DNA of 64,000 nt from Apoda limacodes (GCA_946406115.1 OX291547.1:11723001-11787000); one strand, 5' to 3'; shown: positions 48,005 to 60,170, numbered from the stretch's first letter. The notes: generated from the sequence alone by a model not told the origin. Program-made: numbers and translations.

Positions 48005-48853
48005 TCCATATACTAATATTATAAGTGCAAAAGTAACTCTGTCTGTTACCTCTTCACGCTTTAACTGCTGAATCGATTAAGATGAAATTTGGCATTGTAG
48101 TGTATATTCGCCACAATTTTCAAAAATGTTCCACAAAAAGAACGTAACTTAATACTAAGTATCTTTAACTCAGTAATTCGTGCAATTTTTTCCTCTACAG
48201 AAAACAAAACTGGCTAGAGCAATAAAAGATCGATATATGTCAACATTTTTATGTTGTCATTCTTTTATCGAGTTGATTAATTGAGATCCTGTAAATTTCT
48301 TTAATAGATGTCGTTGTAGGCAACGTTTAACACATATATCAATTAGGTGTAATTTGTTTGACATTTGGCTGGTCTGGAAGTGAAAAACTACTTGTGAAAA
48401 CCTTTTGTTCCTGTTCCTGGTTAATGAGTTTCGTAGTTGGACGAAAAAACTCCTGATTCGTTAGCCAGAACTTCGGTATAGGAACAGAAATCGAACAACA
48501 AGACATGACTAAAGCTATTCGGATGTTCTTACTGGAATACACAGAGTTTCTGCAGTTCCTCACCAAACCCTGAACCAGGAGAAAATCAAGTCGTCCGCTA
48601 CCACCAACTAAGACGTTTTTTCACTTCTAGTAATATAGCCTTTTTTTTAATTCTATCTCTTCTTCTCTTTCTATAATAAACCGACGAACTACAGAGGGAG
48701 GTCGTAACAGCATGGAGGTAGTTTGGGTCCCGGGGAAGGACATAAGCTAGTTACTTGAAAACGCCTATTGTGAGTGGGTTTTTTTCTATATTGCCGTTGA
48801 CATAACACACCGATAACCGAATTTAGGGCGGATGGAACCGCGGGCAAAATCTT
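48005..48853 (+). mobile_element. Helitron-like element of the same family, interrupted
   Basis: The left part 48005-48115 (TCCATATACTAATATTATAA, then the TCTGTTACCTCTTCACGC block) and the right part about 48708-48853 (GGGGAAGGACATAAGC, CGGATGGAACCGCGGGCAAA) match the 51.4-kb element in order. About 580 bp of unrelated sequence separates them. The 3' CTAGT is lost. Confidence 0.68.
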
Positions 48854-48859
48854 TTTTTT

Positions 48860-50140
48860 ATTAAACAAAGCAATCCTTAGAGAAAACTTATAATTACTGT
48901 CTTATTTATTAGCAATTAGATAGATAGACAACTATTTTTTGATCACCAGTATTTAAAAGTAATTCACAAAAGGCACTATTGAAGCCTATTGAAGTTAACA
49001 GTTTAGGTGATGTTACCGCAGTTTAGCGATTTTTAGTCGTTGAATTGCATACACAGTAAAAGATTATTCTAAATAATATTTAGGTATATACACAAAACTA
49101 CACACACATATATGTAGATATATATATATATATATATCTTATAAATACTATAACTAAGTAAAAATTAAGTTTGAGATAGGAATGTGATAATAGATAAACA
49201 AAAGAAACTAATTAAATATATACTATTTTTTAAAATAATTTTTGAATGACTTTATACTTATAATGGAAGCCGGAAGTAGGCAACACATTACAGAGTTGTA
49301 TAGGTAGATCTTACAATTAAAACAGTATTATAAAAATAAGTTTTAAAAAATTCATTTGATGGAGTTTTTAATTGTGTGCGGATAAACAAATATTTTGATT
49401 CAAACTCCCAACAAATTGCAATCTTTTTTAAGATAAACAAAAGTCGATATTGATCAATATATTACACAGAAAATACGAAGAAATTTATGTAATTTGAAAG
49501 AAAATAATAATAACTTTCCTAAAAATGCTCTTAGTTGATTATTTTTCATATCATGTAGAATTGTAGGTATATAATTTTAATGAAAGTCGTCATAGTTTAG
49601 AAGTAATTCTAGCCAAATTTTCATTTTACTTACCAATAGGTACTTCCAGCATGTATTGATTGTGTTAAATACAAAAAACAATATGGATACAAAATATTTA
49701 AAACGTCATATTCTTGAAAAAAAATCTTAGCTACAAGAAATCATTAAAAATTAAAAAAAAATTGCTTTAGGTCCGCTTAATTGTAATTTTAACTACAATA
49801 GCATATAAAATAATTAAACCGTTCGTATTTATTGACATTAATTGTATTTTAATGTAATATTTAGGCATAGGAATACAAATTGGCCTTTGTTGGCTTAGGA
49901 AGTAAAAGGAATATAAAGATTTTCACATACTGTTGTTATGTAGCGTACGTAGCGTATTTAAGGCACATTGAAGTAATAATATAATTTTAAATTAAATATG
50001 GAGTATATTCTATTTTTTATCAATTCCTTTGTTTTGAATGCTGCATTAAATATTTAACCACAATGTGTAAATTTTATAAAGAAATGTAGATTAACCAATC
50101 GCGTAACTAGACAATGGTAAAGAATCGTAAATTCACTGTG
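48860..50140. other. AT-rich DNA, nothing supported
   Basis: Only the AT microsatellite near 49118 stands out. Confidence 0.4.
49118..49138. repeat. AT microsatellite
   Basis: An uninterrupted (AT)n run. A similar run lies at 50891-50909. Confidence 0.85.
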
Positions 50141-50164
50141 TCACTTATAAAATCCACAACTGAC

Positions 50165-50431
50165 CTTCAACACAATAACAATATAACTTTCGTTAATGTG
50201 AATACAATGGAACGTTTCGCGTAAATAGATCTGCGATCGAGTACAACACAGATACGCGCACCAGGGCGCGACGATGGACGGGACACGAATGCGGGGGCGC
50301 GAATCTACCACCACAGCATCCAGCTTTCCTCCCTCCACCTCCTTCTCCCTTTCCCCTCCTCGTCTGATAACCAGCTACTTCGGAAGTCACTAAACTCTGC
50401 CATGAATGTCACCGAGGCACGAACGACCAAC
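50165..50431 (-). promoter_or_regulatory. GC/CpG-rich candidate first exon or promoter
   Basis: A sharp GC- and CpG-rich block (many CGCG and GCGCGCC-like words near 50256-50305) in very AT-rich DNA. On the minus strand it is bounded by an acceptor-like TTTTCTTTCACAG (ending at 50432) and a donor-like TTGAAG|GTCAGT (intron from 50164 down). All three frames contain stops, so if it is an exon it is untranslated or holds a start partway. The plus strand shows no comparable splice pair. It may be the 5' UTR exon of the gene whose coding exon is near 24.9 kb, but that link is inference. A GC-rich repeat is the alternative. Confidence 0.35.
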
Positions 50432-50688
50432 CTGTGAAAGAAAATATCCAGGAGGGATAGATATGAGTTTTTTTTATTGAAAAGGGATCTTTGTTAACCG
50501 GTGACCTCTTCTCGTGTGAAAATATCGATTTTTTCGCCTATTGGGTGTAACAATCGGTTTAAAGTCTGTAAGAAGGAAAACAACTAAACAATATATATTT
50601 TGATGATATGTCGTTGTCTAGATGGTTGTTCATAGTTATAAAACCGTTGGGTATTCGCTAGTTGTTGGAAACACTGATCCATTTTTTT

Positions 50689-51325
50689 ACCGGTTTCAAA
50701 ATAGTGTAATCAAAATAGAACCGGTTCCAGACCGGTTTTAAAACACTAGATTTTAATTGTAATAATTGAGACAAAAACATTTTCAATGGTAGCTTCATAA
50801 ATGTGTTTATACCTTCTATAATATTCTATTGTGTGTTTCGTTGATTAGATCTTCATAATCCATGTTCTATATTATTGTTATGAAATTAAAGATATATATA
50901 TATATATAATTACTTGGTTTCGTATTTAAAGAGGAATTTGTCTCACTAATTCGTATCGTGAGTTTGTGACATAAAACCATTTTGACGTGTCATGCAAGAT
51001 TTATTGTCAACAAACTATTGATATTCGATGCTGAAATAGCAGTGATTTACTATTAGTAGAATTAGTACGTTCACGAACCTAATCAAATATTATTTACGTT
51101 TAGATATGAAGCCAGTTAAACCAACAAAATATTAAAAGTTCAATCAAAGACAAGATTTATACGCTGTAAGTAAATCTATGTCATGACCTCATTGATTTTC
51201 ATCGACAACCTAGTCAATATTACGTTCTAGCTAGCGTTAATACCTTAACGGACTTTTAGGGTATGCTTTTATAAAGGACCAGTTCTCACCGATTTAACAA
51301 AAAACCGGTTTAACCGGTTTTACGT
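50689..51325. repeat. Region bracketed by clustered ACCGGTTT motifs
   Basis: ACCGGT occurs at 50689, 50720 and 50731, then again at 51304 and 51313. The outer sequences are partly inverted. Possibly a MITE-like element of about 640 bp, class unknown. Confidence 0.4.
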
Positions 51326-51445
51326 ACTGTTTTTTCAATTATTACTTTCTACAAAATCTCATTCTCTATGCGAGTTAATCCTCAGGAACACAAAAATACT
51401 TAAAAAATGTATGTTCTTATTGCTAATACTGTTCTTTATTTACAA

Positions 51446-51692
51446 CTAGCTTTTGTCCGCGGTTCCACCCGCTCTAAATTCGGTTAACGGTGTAGGAATT
51501 CAACGTCAACTGTTCAATTATAGAAAAAAAACTATCTCACACTTGACGTTCTCAAGTAGCTTATGTCCTTCCCCGAGACTTAAACTATCTCCAAGCCAAA
51601 TTTCATCTTAATCGGTAAAACGGTTTAAGCGTGAAGAGGTAACAGACAGACACACAGTCAGAGTTACGTATTTATAATATGGTAAATATGGA
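51446..51692 (-). mobile_element. Short Helitron-like element, complete, 247 bp
   Basis: Read on the minus strand, it starts A|TCCATATTTACC, has the CTGTCTGTTACCTCTTCACG block, and ends CGCGGACAAAAGCTAG|T. Both ends fit the A|TC...CTRR|T rule. It belongs to the same family as the interrupted copy at 48.0-48.85 kb. Confidence 0.75.
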
Positions 51693-51699
51693 TTTCTAG

Positions 51700-52810
51700 A
51701 CGGGCTTCTAATGCATAAACAAACGTAAGATGCTGTCATGACTAAATAAGTAAACTAACAACAACGCATAACGATTAGGGAATCCATTATGCAGTAGGCA
51801 CGTGTACATCTTTATTTGTGCGGCTTAGAAACAGAATTACTTTACCCCAACGGTTATTTCCACTTTCGTGATTGAAAAAATAAGGTAAATGTTTAAGCAG
51901 GTACTCATCTTATACTTTTACATAACCACCTTCATTTACCAGCCGCTAATGTAAGCTTTGGGTAAAAATCGAACATAAGAGGCGAGATCAATCGTTTAGC
52001 ATGATTGATGAGTGCTGGGACAGACGAGGAATATCTACTAAGGAGACCAAAATATTTTTATATTAAAGTGAAGGTATAAAAAATTATGAAAGGCCAATAT
52101 CTTCAAAACGGTACTAAACATAACTTGTATAAAAACCGATTAAAGATATTGTCTTGTAATAGATAATACATACACTACAGTCCTAATGGTCAAGGAAATA
52201 TTCTGAAAATAAAATAACTATATATATCTAGGAAATTTACTATAAAAACATTACCTAGTTCATGTACAACTCATAAAGAAAGCAGGTACTTTATTCCATA
52301 CCCAAAAAAATATATGAAAATAACGCCTTGCAACTTTAAATTTTTATTGTTGGCTACAAATTTTAAAAAGTACGCAAGTTAACAACAGATTCTAATAAAT
52401 TTACTGAAATAAAAAATAAAACTTGTTAAAACATATAACTGTTTTGTATAATAAATGTATACAAGTTGGAACAATACGAGGCTTCAACTTAAGTAAGTTT
52501 TTTAACATATTTATTTGTAGTATGTAAATATAATGATTTATTGCATCAGCTGCAATGTACCTTTGGTGGGAATATAAGCAAGACCATATGAAAGCGCGTC
52601 AACAAAGTTTCTTACTGCGCCCGCAGCGAAATTGCATCAGGATGTAGTTTTACGAGATTAACTTGAATCAAGTCATAGTTTATGCATTAAAATATAGGTT
52701 TATATTAATTATGTAATTATTGTTTCATAATTTAAGCTATAATATCACTCAAACATCCGCTATTCTATTTTCACTAAATTCTAAAACATAAATTATGCCT
52801 CTAGTTTTTT
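51700..52810. other. AT-rich DNA, nothing supported
   Basis: No coding frame, repeat or hairpin that I can support. Confidence 0.4.
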
Positions 52811-52812
52811 TG

Positions 52813-53313
52813 TTAAGAAGGCGATATAGGTCAGAAAGTAATACTAACGTTGTGTGTGTAAATGCACTATAAATCATTAAATACTGTCTTATACTATGAG
52901 ATATATTTGTAATATATCTACCCATATTTATACCATAATGACAATTGAAAATTTTAATTTTTTTTTTACGGAATTTAACGTTATTACCGTTTTTTAGTCA
53001 CATTTTTGACTTTTTGCTACAAGTAAGAGTCAATGCACTAGATAACAAGCTATTCTTAATTTTTAACCAACTTTCATTATAAGAAGTTGCAAACCCTCTT
53101 TTAAAATTTGCACAAGTGTTCAAACAATGGTCACTTCCAGATCTTTTATTGCATTAAAGACAATAAATGAAAATCATTTATTAAAGTAATGCACAGGACA
53201 AAAGAAAGTTTTATAACATATCCATTTTTCAATCCTTTAGATGCAATAGTTTAGCAACAAAAAATGAACAAAAACGGCGTATTTTCGCGGCCAAGCCTAC
53301 ACCGCAGTCTTAA
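52813..53313 (+). mobile_element. MITE family A, copy 1 (TTAAGA...GCGATATAGG ends)
   Basis: Starts TTAAGAAGGCGATATAGG and ends with the inverted, diverged version CCTACACCGCAGTCTTAA. It aligns along its whole length with 58665-59160, sharing for example TGCACTAGATAACAAGC, AACCAACTTTCATTA, GGTCACTTCCAGAT and GCGTATTTTCGCGG. There is no coding capacity. Confidence 0.8.
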
Positions 53314-54396
53314 TATTAATTTTTGAAGTTAATTCATTGATACTCATAGTACACTGATGACAATTGCAAAATAGCTGAAAAGCAACTTATTAAACTATTG
53401 TTTTCTGTTTCAAAACTAGTTTTTTTCTATCTTTTTAATTGTTACTTACCCATTTCTAAGTTTTCATGAATACTTACTCCAAAGTAGTCACATATGGTAA
53501 CTGTTTATGCAATTTAAACTTTAGATGCGAGTAGAGCTGTCGAATGTAGTTATGTTGCAAAAACGAAATAAAATTACTGTCATTTTAATAACTTTTATAT
53601 CACGCCAATAAGTAACATATAATCTATACGTTAACAAATCCACACATGAGGAAATCCATAATTTTTCTCAGAGACTTAGACATAAACATAACATTTTACC
53701 TAACTTAACCAGTGGGCCAGCTTTTTTTAGCCGCCGCCGGACCTGACTTGAAAACTCTTGACAGTCGAGTGGCCTAAGCCTCCTTTTACAAGCATAGGGA
53801 TAGTCCCTAGAGTGTCTCGTGTAACGTCTAAGGCAAGCAACCTTTCTCAATACCAGGCAGTCTATATGTAACGTACCTATAATTTTGTTCTTAAGCCTGG
53901 AATGTGACAAGACTAGTATAATTATGTCCCTGATGCAATTTAGCGCCGGAGTCAATAAGATTCTTGTTTCGTTGATAGTGGTTAGCGGCAGAACGCATTT
54001 GTGGTGGGTGTCGTAATACAGGTTTGTGGTCGGCACAGGTTTATAACTCACTACTGATTTAGTATACTCTGATCTACTTTTTATCTGTAGAACCTATAAC
54101 AGTAGTGTGCTATGATTAAAGAAATAACAGAAAACTATTAAATATATATATGTATATATTAATACTTTAAATATAGCTCAAAAGCAGGGGCAATGCAATA
54201 TTCAACAATTTGTTAGAGGGTTTATCTAATTTTGCAAAAAAAAAATCAGAAGAAAACTTAAATAAAAAAATTGCTAATCTCATTTTAAGTCTTTGACACT
54301 CGCGTTTTTTATTGTTCATTAACAAATGAAGACTAAAACGTACAAAACTTTTTTTTAACATTGCCACAAGAAAAAGGGCATTTTATTCATCGATAA

Positions 54397-54485
54397 CAGT
54401 GAATAAAGCTCACTTTTACTCACTATAGAATAAAAAAAATAGCAGTGAATAAAATTAACTATTATTCACTAGAGAATAAAATCTT
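54397..54485 (+). repeat. 46-bp tandem repeat with internal palindromy
   Basis: CAGTGAATAAA starts units at 54397 and 54443. Each unit contains TT-TTCACTA-AGAATAAAA, the second an inverted GTGAATAA/TTATTCAC. Confidence 0.7.
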
Positions 54486-54664
54486 AATTAATTTGGAACA
54501 ATTGTTAAATTGTTTTAGTTGTAAATGTGGTTGTTTTATGTCATGTTCTCTTATCACTCGGTAATAATTACCGAATATAAACCAAAATGTGACAATAGTA
54601 GTTTTTATTTTCTCACAGTCAATGGTATAAAGTATACAACACGTGAGAACAAAAACATCTCGGT

Positions 54665-54765
54665 CATTTGTTACCCCTCGCTCCGCTCAGGATTCTACTC
54701 TTGAATCTTTCGCTGCTCCCGGGATCCAACTTAGTCCCTCGAATTGAAAAATCTACTATTTTAAT
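54665..54765 (+). repeat. CTCGCTCCGCTC-type repeat, unit 2
   Basis: CCCCTCGCTCCGCTCAGGATT, TTGAATCTTTCGCTGCTCCC; similar to 28245-28365. Confidence 0.5.
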
Positions 54766-55264
54766 ATATCACGTTTTTATAAACGGACTAAAAAGTAAAA
54801 ATATTTTTCCTATATAAACATAAATTGGCCGCATCTAAACTCATAAGTCGATCACGCTGTCATGTCCAGAAAAAATGTTTTCTTCTTTTTAATCCATTTA
54901 TAAACGAGGTAAATAAGATTAGATTTTTTTTAAGTATTTTAATAAAACTGGTTCGATTGATTAAGTTTTTTAAACATTTTCGATTTTTTTAATCACACAC
55001 ATTGTGCACAGTGACGATTTTGAACCACTTTTTTTTAAAAGAAGTTCTTTTAGTAAGTCTTACTTTTTCCCAGAATTCGCAAAGATTTAAAGTATTTTTT
55101 TTTTCATAAATCTATCTATTTATCTAACTATCTATTTATTTTTGTATTAAATATGCGTTTCTCTTAAATCTTATCATTCTTTTTTAACATGATAAGAATT
55201 ATAATATTAAAAATTCAGAAGAATTAAAAAGCACAAATAATTCTAACCTTTAATATCAAATAAT

Positions 55265-55335
55265 TAAACGGGCCAAGTGCATCTGATATACGCGTCAAGT
55301 TAGGGTTCAGTAGAATGAAAATTATTGCAAATATC
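55265..55335 (+). repeat. Decayed head of the GAGTCGG-type repeat
   Basis: ACGGGCCAAGTGCATCTGAT, then CGCGTCAAGTTAGGGTTC. Confidence 0.4.
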
Positions 55336-55957
55336 TAAAAAAAATGTAAACTGTGTCCAAAAAATCTTTTATTGAAACTATTAATAAATTTCTTTTAACT
55401 TTATTTTTTTTATACATTTTTAGAGGAAAAAACTAATTTCGAATTGAAAAAATGAATGCAACGTTACAATTTAAGTACATTCAATGTTTGAAGAGCTAGC
55501 CTAAAAAAAGATCTCAATTTTCATAACAAGTGTGTATGGCGGTTCACAAAAAACTTTTATATAAAATATCATTTAGATCGATGCGAAGACGGCGGAATTA
55601 AGGGCTGTGATATACGGATGGATATGACAAATTTATAAGGGTTTCGTATAGGCTATTTGGCTAATTAACTTAATTTTTTCTGTATTTTACCGAGCAAGGC
55701 AGGATATAAGTACTTACTATAACAATATCGAATAATATTTATTAGTTTCATAAATAATAGTCTACATACAAGTTCTGCGAAAATAATTTTCCACCAGGTA
55801 TTACCTGACATCAAGGTTTTCTTCGTTATACTAATTCCTGATTGTGAATGTTCTAAGAAAATATTTTACTGATTACTTAGCAGAAATGTGCTTCCTTCAG
55901 TATTTTTAAATTATGTTACTATATCTATGTAACATTTATCAGTTTTTATGATAAGTT

Positions 55958-56281
55958 TTAAGGCGCAGTAACTACCTAACTAGCGCCGCCAAAAGATATT
56001 CTTTATTTCGTCTTTGTACAAAACACATTTCAAAAATATTACAAACCAATTATTTTGAGCTAGTAACAAGCTGTTCTTAGAACGATAAATGTAGTTTCTA
56101 GAATATACCTGTGAGTTGTAGATAGCATTTCTGCTAAAAAACTATGTACAACTCACAGGTTATAATAATACATAAAGTTCTAAAAATAGGTTATAAAAAT
56201 TTCTCTTAGTACAAAACATGTACAAAGAGTAAATAAAGAATATATTTTGGCAGCGCTAGTAAGGTAGTTAGTGCGCCTTAA
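55958..56281. mobile_element. Fold-back element with long terminal inverted repeats, 324 bp
   Basis: The left arm begins TTAAGGCGCAGTAACTACC and the right arm ends GGTAGTTAGTGCGCCTTAA. The inverted match continues about 60 bp inwards (CTAGCGCCGCCAAAA against TTTTGGCAGCGCTAG). An inner 14-bp perfect pair (56107-56120 and 56147-56160, ACCTGTGAGTTGTA) sits around a 26-nt centre. A possible 3-bp GTT target duplication flanks it. No coding capacity; superfamily unassigned. Confidence 0.8.
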
Positions 56282-56847
56282 GTTATCGTACCTAATTTTT
56301 TTATTGTATCTATACCTACCTCCATGGTTGGAGGGAAGCACTCTATACAGCGATATGGCAAATTTCACTGAAACGAAAGATTCCTATATTTTCTTAAATA
56401 AGTAAAATTATGCTTAGGGATTTTAAACAAATCATTAGTTTGGTGTGTGAATCGTCAAAACCCGCGAAAAATTAAAATTAAAACTGTATTTTATGACTTT
56501 AAACAAAAGGGGAATTTATAAGGATCAATCCTGTTTGAGGCGAGCTCTAATAAAGGTTGCCAAAATTCATTCGTTGATAGAACCTTTCTATTTCTATTAC
56601 CAAGGTTAGAAGTTTGTATGCAAATCCGTTATTTTTAAAACTGAATGTAAAAATTGGTATTTGACCTTCAAGCAAAAAATTAAATTTTACTTATTTCACG
56701 GTTTTTGGAAAATTATCCCCTAGGGGGAAAAATAGGGGATGAGATTTTGTATGAGAATTCCGATATTTCCGTTTTCAAAAGTCCACGCGGACTAAGTCGC
56801 TGGAGTAAGCTAGTACTACTTAATATTTAATTGATACGATGCGACAA

Positions 56848-57190
56848 AAACTCGGTAAAGTGCCAGTCGGACTCGCGCACCATGCACTTGGCCGGTTTTA
56901 ATAATTTTTTTGTAATAGAGCTGATATTATAATCACCGCAAGCTTAACGATAGAGCAAACACAACGAAAACGTGTTTCCTGACCCTTAAATTTTACTTAT
57001 TTAACTTTTTATTATTTTTTAGATAATATGTCATTATAAAACATATTCTGTGAAAATTTCAGGCTTCTACCAATTTCAGTCTAAAAGATAGAGGCCTTAA
57101 ATGTTCGGATAGACAGACAGACGCATACAGAGCGTAGGCTTACTATTAGGGCCCATGTGGCATCCTTTGGGTACGGAACCCTAAAAAAGG
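56848..57190 (+). repeat. GAGTCGG-family repeat, shortened copy
   Basis: Head GTGCCAGTCGGACTCGCGCA; the tail has GACAGACAGACGC, ACTATTAGGGCCCATGTGG and GGGTACGGAACCCTAAAA. Confidence 0.65.
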
Positions 57191-57424
57191 AGGTTATATA
57201 AAAGCGCAAGAATACTCGTACAAGTACACGAATAAATTGACAAAATATTTTTTATCGGTAACCATGCATTGGTCGCAGATAATGTAAAACATGATATCAT
57301 CAAATTAGGTGAACTATTATTAGGTTATGTTTATTAAAATTATTATGATTATTAGGCTTGATTATTTATGATAATGCTGTTTTTTTTTTCATTGTTATAA
57401 ATATGTAAATCATTTTAATAATAA

Positions 57425-57505
57425 TTCAATTTATTTATTTATTCAGAAAAGTAGGCCTTAAGAAGGCGCTTTTACATGTCAATTTTTAAATAAAAGTACA
57501 TGTAT
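57425..57505 (-). repeat. Retroposon tail, minus strand
   Basis: ATTTATTTATTTATTCAGAAA, then AGTAGGCCTTAAGAAGGCG, then CTTTTACATGTCAATTTTT: a familiar lepidopteran retroposon tail in reverse. Confidence 0.45.
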
Positions 57506-57509
57506 TTAT

Positions 57510-58660
57510 GTACTTAAAAAGCAAAACAATACAAATAAAATTAAGAACAATAATAAGTAAATAAGTAGGTAATACTACCACAAAAAAAAAACTTAAGTTT
57601 AATTAGGTTACGGAAATTAGAACTTATTCAAATGCGATACCTGTAGTTTTTCTGAGTTATGACATTTAACACACTTTTTTTTTGCCATGTATTAAATAAG
57701 ACATCTAACTTGAATAGAGAGAAATGATCACATATATGCATGTGTAATTGTAATGTATATTTTTTTGTAGAAATAATAAAAATTAATGTTTTGCACGCCT
57801 CAATGTAAAGGTTAAATATGATGGATCTTTGTATTATAAATAAGACAAATATGTTACCCATATTCTAGCATATAAAATAATTATATAATTATCATCATTA
57901 TCATTATCATAGATTTTAATAGAATTTAATAGACATAATTTAGGAATAAATATCTAAGTCTGCAGATTATTATTGTTTTTTTGTAAGTAGGTACTTTCTG
58001 TACTTAAAGATTAAAAAAATATACATGATTCTTGTTTAATATACAAATGATAACTACAAAGAAATTCAGATTTAGATAATGTCTATAAAATTTCATGATC
58101 AGTAAATGACAAAAATAGGCTCAAACGTTTTTTGTATGGAACATAACGCGCTACGCGGGCGATGCCGCGGGAAAATCTACTTCTTGACGAGGTACGAGTT
58201 CTTCATATATATCAGTTTCGAAAATCTGTCATAGTCAAAGCCAACATTTTATTACTAAGGTTTCAATACTTACTTTACTTTAACTTCTACCGATTTACAA
58301 TATTGATCTTACCAAGAAGATGGGGCAAGAAACTAATTTATTAGTTCTTAAAAAAATACAGTATGTAGTATAGTTTTAAAGTAAACGAATTAAAATACAA
58401 TTTATAGTGAAACACTTGAAAAGCCCTAAAATATAAGTAATTAGCATTTTTTTCAAACAAAGAAATAAAGATTTTAGTGTTGCAATAGACTATAAATAAA
58501 CAAAAATCGATAAAGAACACTTAAAGGTCACTGATCCAATTTTATACATATTAAATAGGCAACTCATTAAGGCGACAGCGCCCACAAATTGTTCAGGTCA
58601 TCTCGTGTGCCTCAGTATAATTTATAGGACAATTTAACTGGTCGTCTTTGTATGTACTAT
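57510..58660. other. AT-rich DNA, nothing supported
   Basis: A short GC-rich scrap at 58146-58175 (CGCGCTACGCGGGCGATGCC) looks like a dispersed-repeat end. The frames here are not recognised. Confidence 0.35.
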
Positions 58661-58664
58661 CGCC

Positions 58665-59160
58665 TTAAGAGGGCGATATAGGCCAGAAAGCTAATTTCTG
58701 TAATTCTTACGTTGTGTATGTAAATGTTCTATAAATCACTAGATAATGTCATATACATTACTATGAGATATATATGTTACTTCTTAAGTAATTGTTACCG
58801 TAATGACGCCTTGAAACTTTAAATTTTTTGTATGGAATTTTACGTTATTACCGTTTTGTAGCTACATTATTTGACTTTTCGCTACAACTTATAGTCTATG
58901 CACTAGATAACAAGCTATTCTAATTATTTAACCAACTTTCATTACAAGCAAATGCAAAAAACGCTTTAAAAAATTTGCACAAGTGTTGAAGCAAAGGTCA
59001 CTTCCAGATTTTTTATTGCATTAAATACAATAAATGACTAGACAAAAGCAAGTTTTATAACATATATTTTTTTCAATATTTTAGATGCTATAGTTTATTA
59101 GCCTTAAAATTTGCACAATAAAGGCGTATTTTCGCGGTCTAGCCTAAACCCTAGCCTTAA
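58665..59160 (+). mobile_element. MITE family A, copy 2
   Basis: Starts TTAAGAGGGCGATATAGG and ends CCTAAACCCTAGCCTTAA; about 496 bp, the same orientation as the 52.8-kb copy. The small frame at 59111-59317 overlaps its edge and is not a gene. Confidence 0.8.
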
Positions 59161-59512
59161 AGTTCTAGGTACAATTATAATTAGCTTTGAACGATTTACA
59201 TTTCATAGAAGTTTGAGGTTCGGCTTTGGTGATATCTATATTTCTCTTAAAAAAAATTTTAGTCCTTCAACAAGAATTCGTTTTTTCTTGACACAGGCGA
59301 AAATGATTCTCATATAACTTCAGCTGTATTATTAATTTGAGTAAAACAGATGTAGAACTATTTAAAGACTGAGACTGTCCTGTCTTTTTATTTTAAGAAT
59401 TTATTTAAAACGATGCTGTTATGTGTGAGTTTTAAGTGTTTACTCTTTTTTTTAGGTTCGTGATTTTTATGTTTATTGTTTTTTTAGGTTCGTGTTTTTA
59501 TGGGATGGTAAG

Positions 59513-59553
59513 TTTTTTTATACCACTAAGGTGGCAAACAAGCCTACGGTCCT
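59513..59553 (-). mobile_element. Tiny 3'-end fragment of the same retrotransposon family
   Basis: A T-run followed by ATACCACTAAGGTGGCAAAC and AAGCCTACGGTCC; homology then stops. Either an extreme 5' truncation or a remnant. Confidence 0.75.
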
Positions 59554-59880
59554 TATAAATAAAATGTTAATAACCATTTTTGCGTGGGTGCAATATCTGT
59601 ATGTCTATACTTACGCCCCTTTTTAGTTACTCTGACCCTATAAAGTCATCAATAACAGTATCTTTTCAAAAAAGACTGTGACATACAAGCGGACAGACGG
59701 ATGTAGCATCCGAGTTGTGCTCACAGGTTTACGACAGATAATGTGGATGTCAACTGAATGACAGTAAATGACAAGAGACATTTAACATTGTTTTTAGTAA
59801 GTACTAGAACAGAACAGAAATTGTTAAGTGAAATAAACTTTATTTTAACAAAACCAAGTCAACGTTGTCATAATATAATA

Positions 59881-60170
59881 ATGACTCCCACGCAGCCTAG
59901 TTGGTAATGTGGCCTGCTGCTGTGCAGAGGGTGTGGGTTCGATTCCCGCACTGGACAAACATTTATGTGATAAACATTTGTGTTTGTATTGAGTCTGGGT
60001 GTATTTATGTATAATATGTTTGTATTTGCAAAAAAAAAAGTAAAATATATGTATTTGTGTATCCGTTGTCTGGTATCCATATCACAAGCTTTGCTTACTT
60101 TGAGGCCAGACGGCGCTGTGTGTAGTGTCCAAAAAATATTTATTATTATATTTATTAATATTAATGGCCA
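59881..60170 (+). mobile_element. tRNA-derived SINE, near full length
   Basis: A tRNA-like head has an A-box-like TGGTAATGTGG (59902-59912) and a perfect B box GGTTCGATTCC (59936-59946). A tRNA-unrelated body follows (GTATCCGTTGTCTGGTATCC, GCTTTGCTTACTTTGAGGCC, AGACGGCGCTG) and then an A/T-rich tail. It is not a true tRNA gene: after the B box there is no matching acceptor stem. The frames on both strands here are shadows of the SINE. Confidence 0.82.

Noticed and set aside
53450..53560. Donor-like GGAGTAAGTATT and GGGTAAGTAA on the minus strand
   Set aside because: No matching acceptor and only a short open frame; not enough for an exon call.
53668..54051. 127-codon minus-strand frame, the longest outside the transposons
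   Set aside because: No recognisable domain, signal peptide or splice context. Part overlaps a repeat-like GTGGCCTAAGCCTCC motif also seen near 14.65 kb. Low-complexity codon use suggests chance.
59936..59946. B box suggesting a tRNA gene
   Set aside because: No cloverleaf acceptor stem or anticodon arm; it is the head of a SINE that also occurs at 34.3-35.2 kb.
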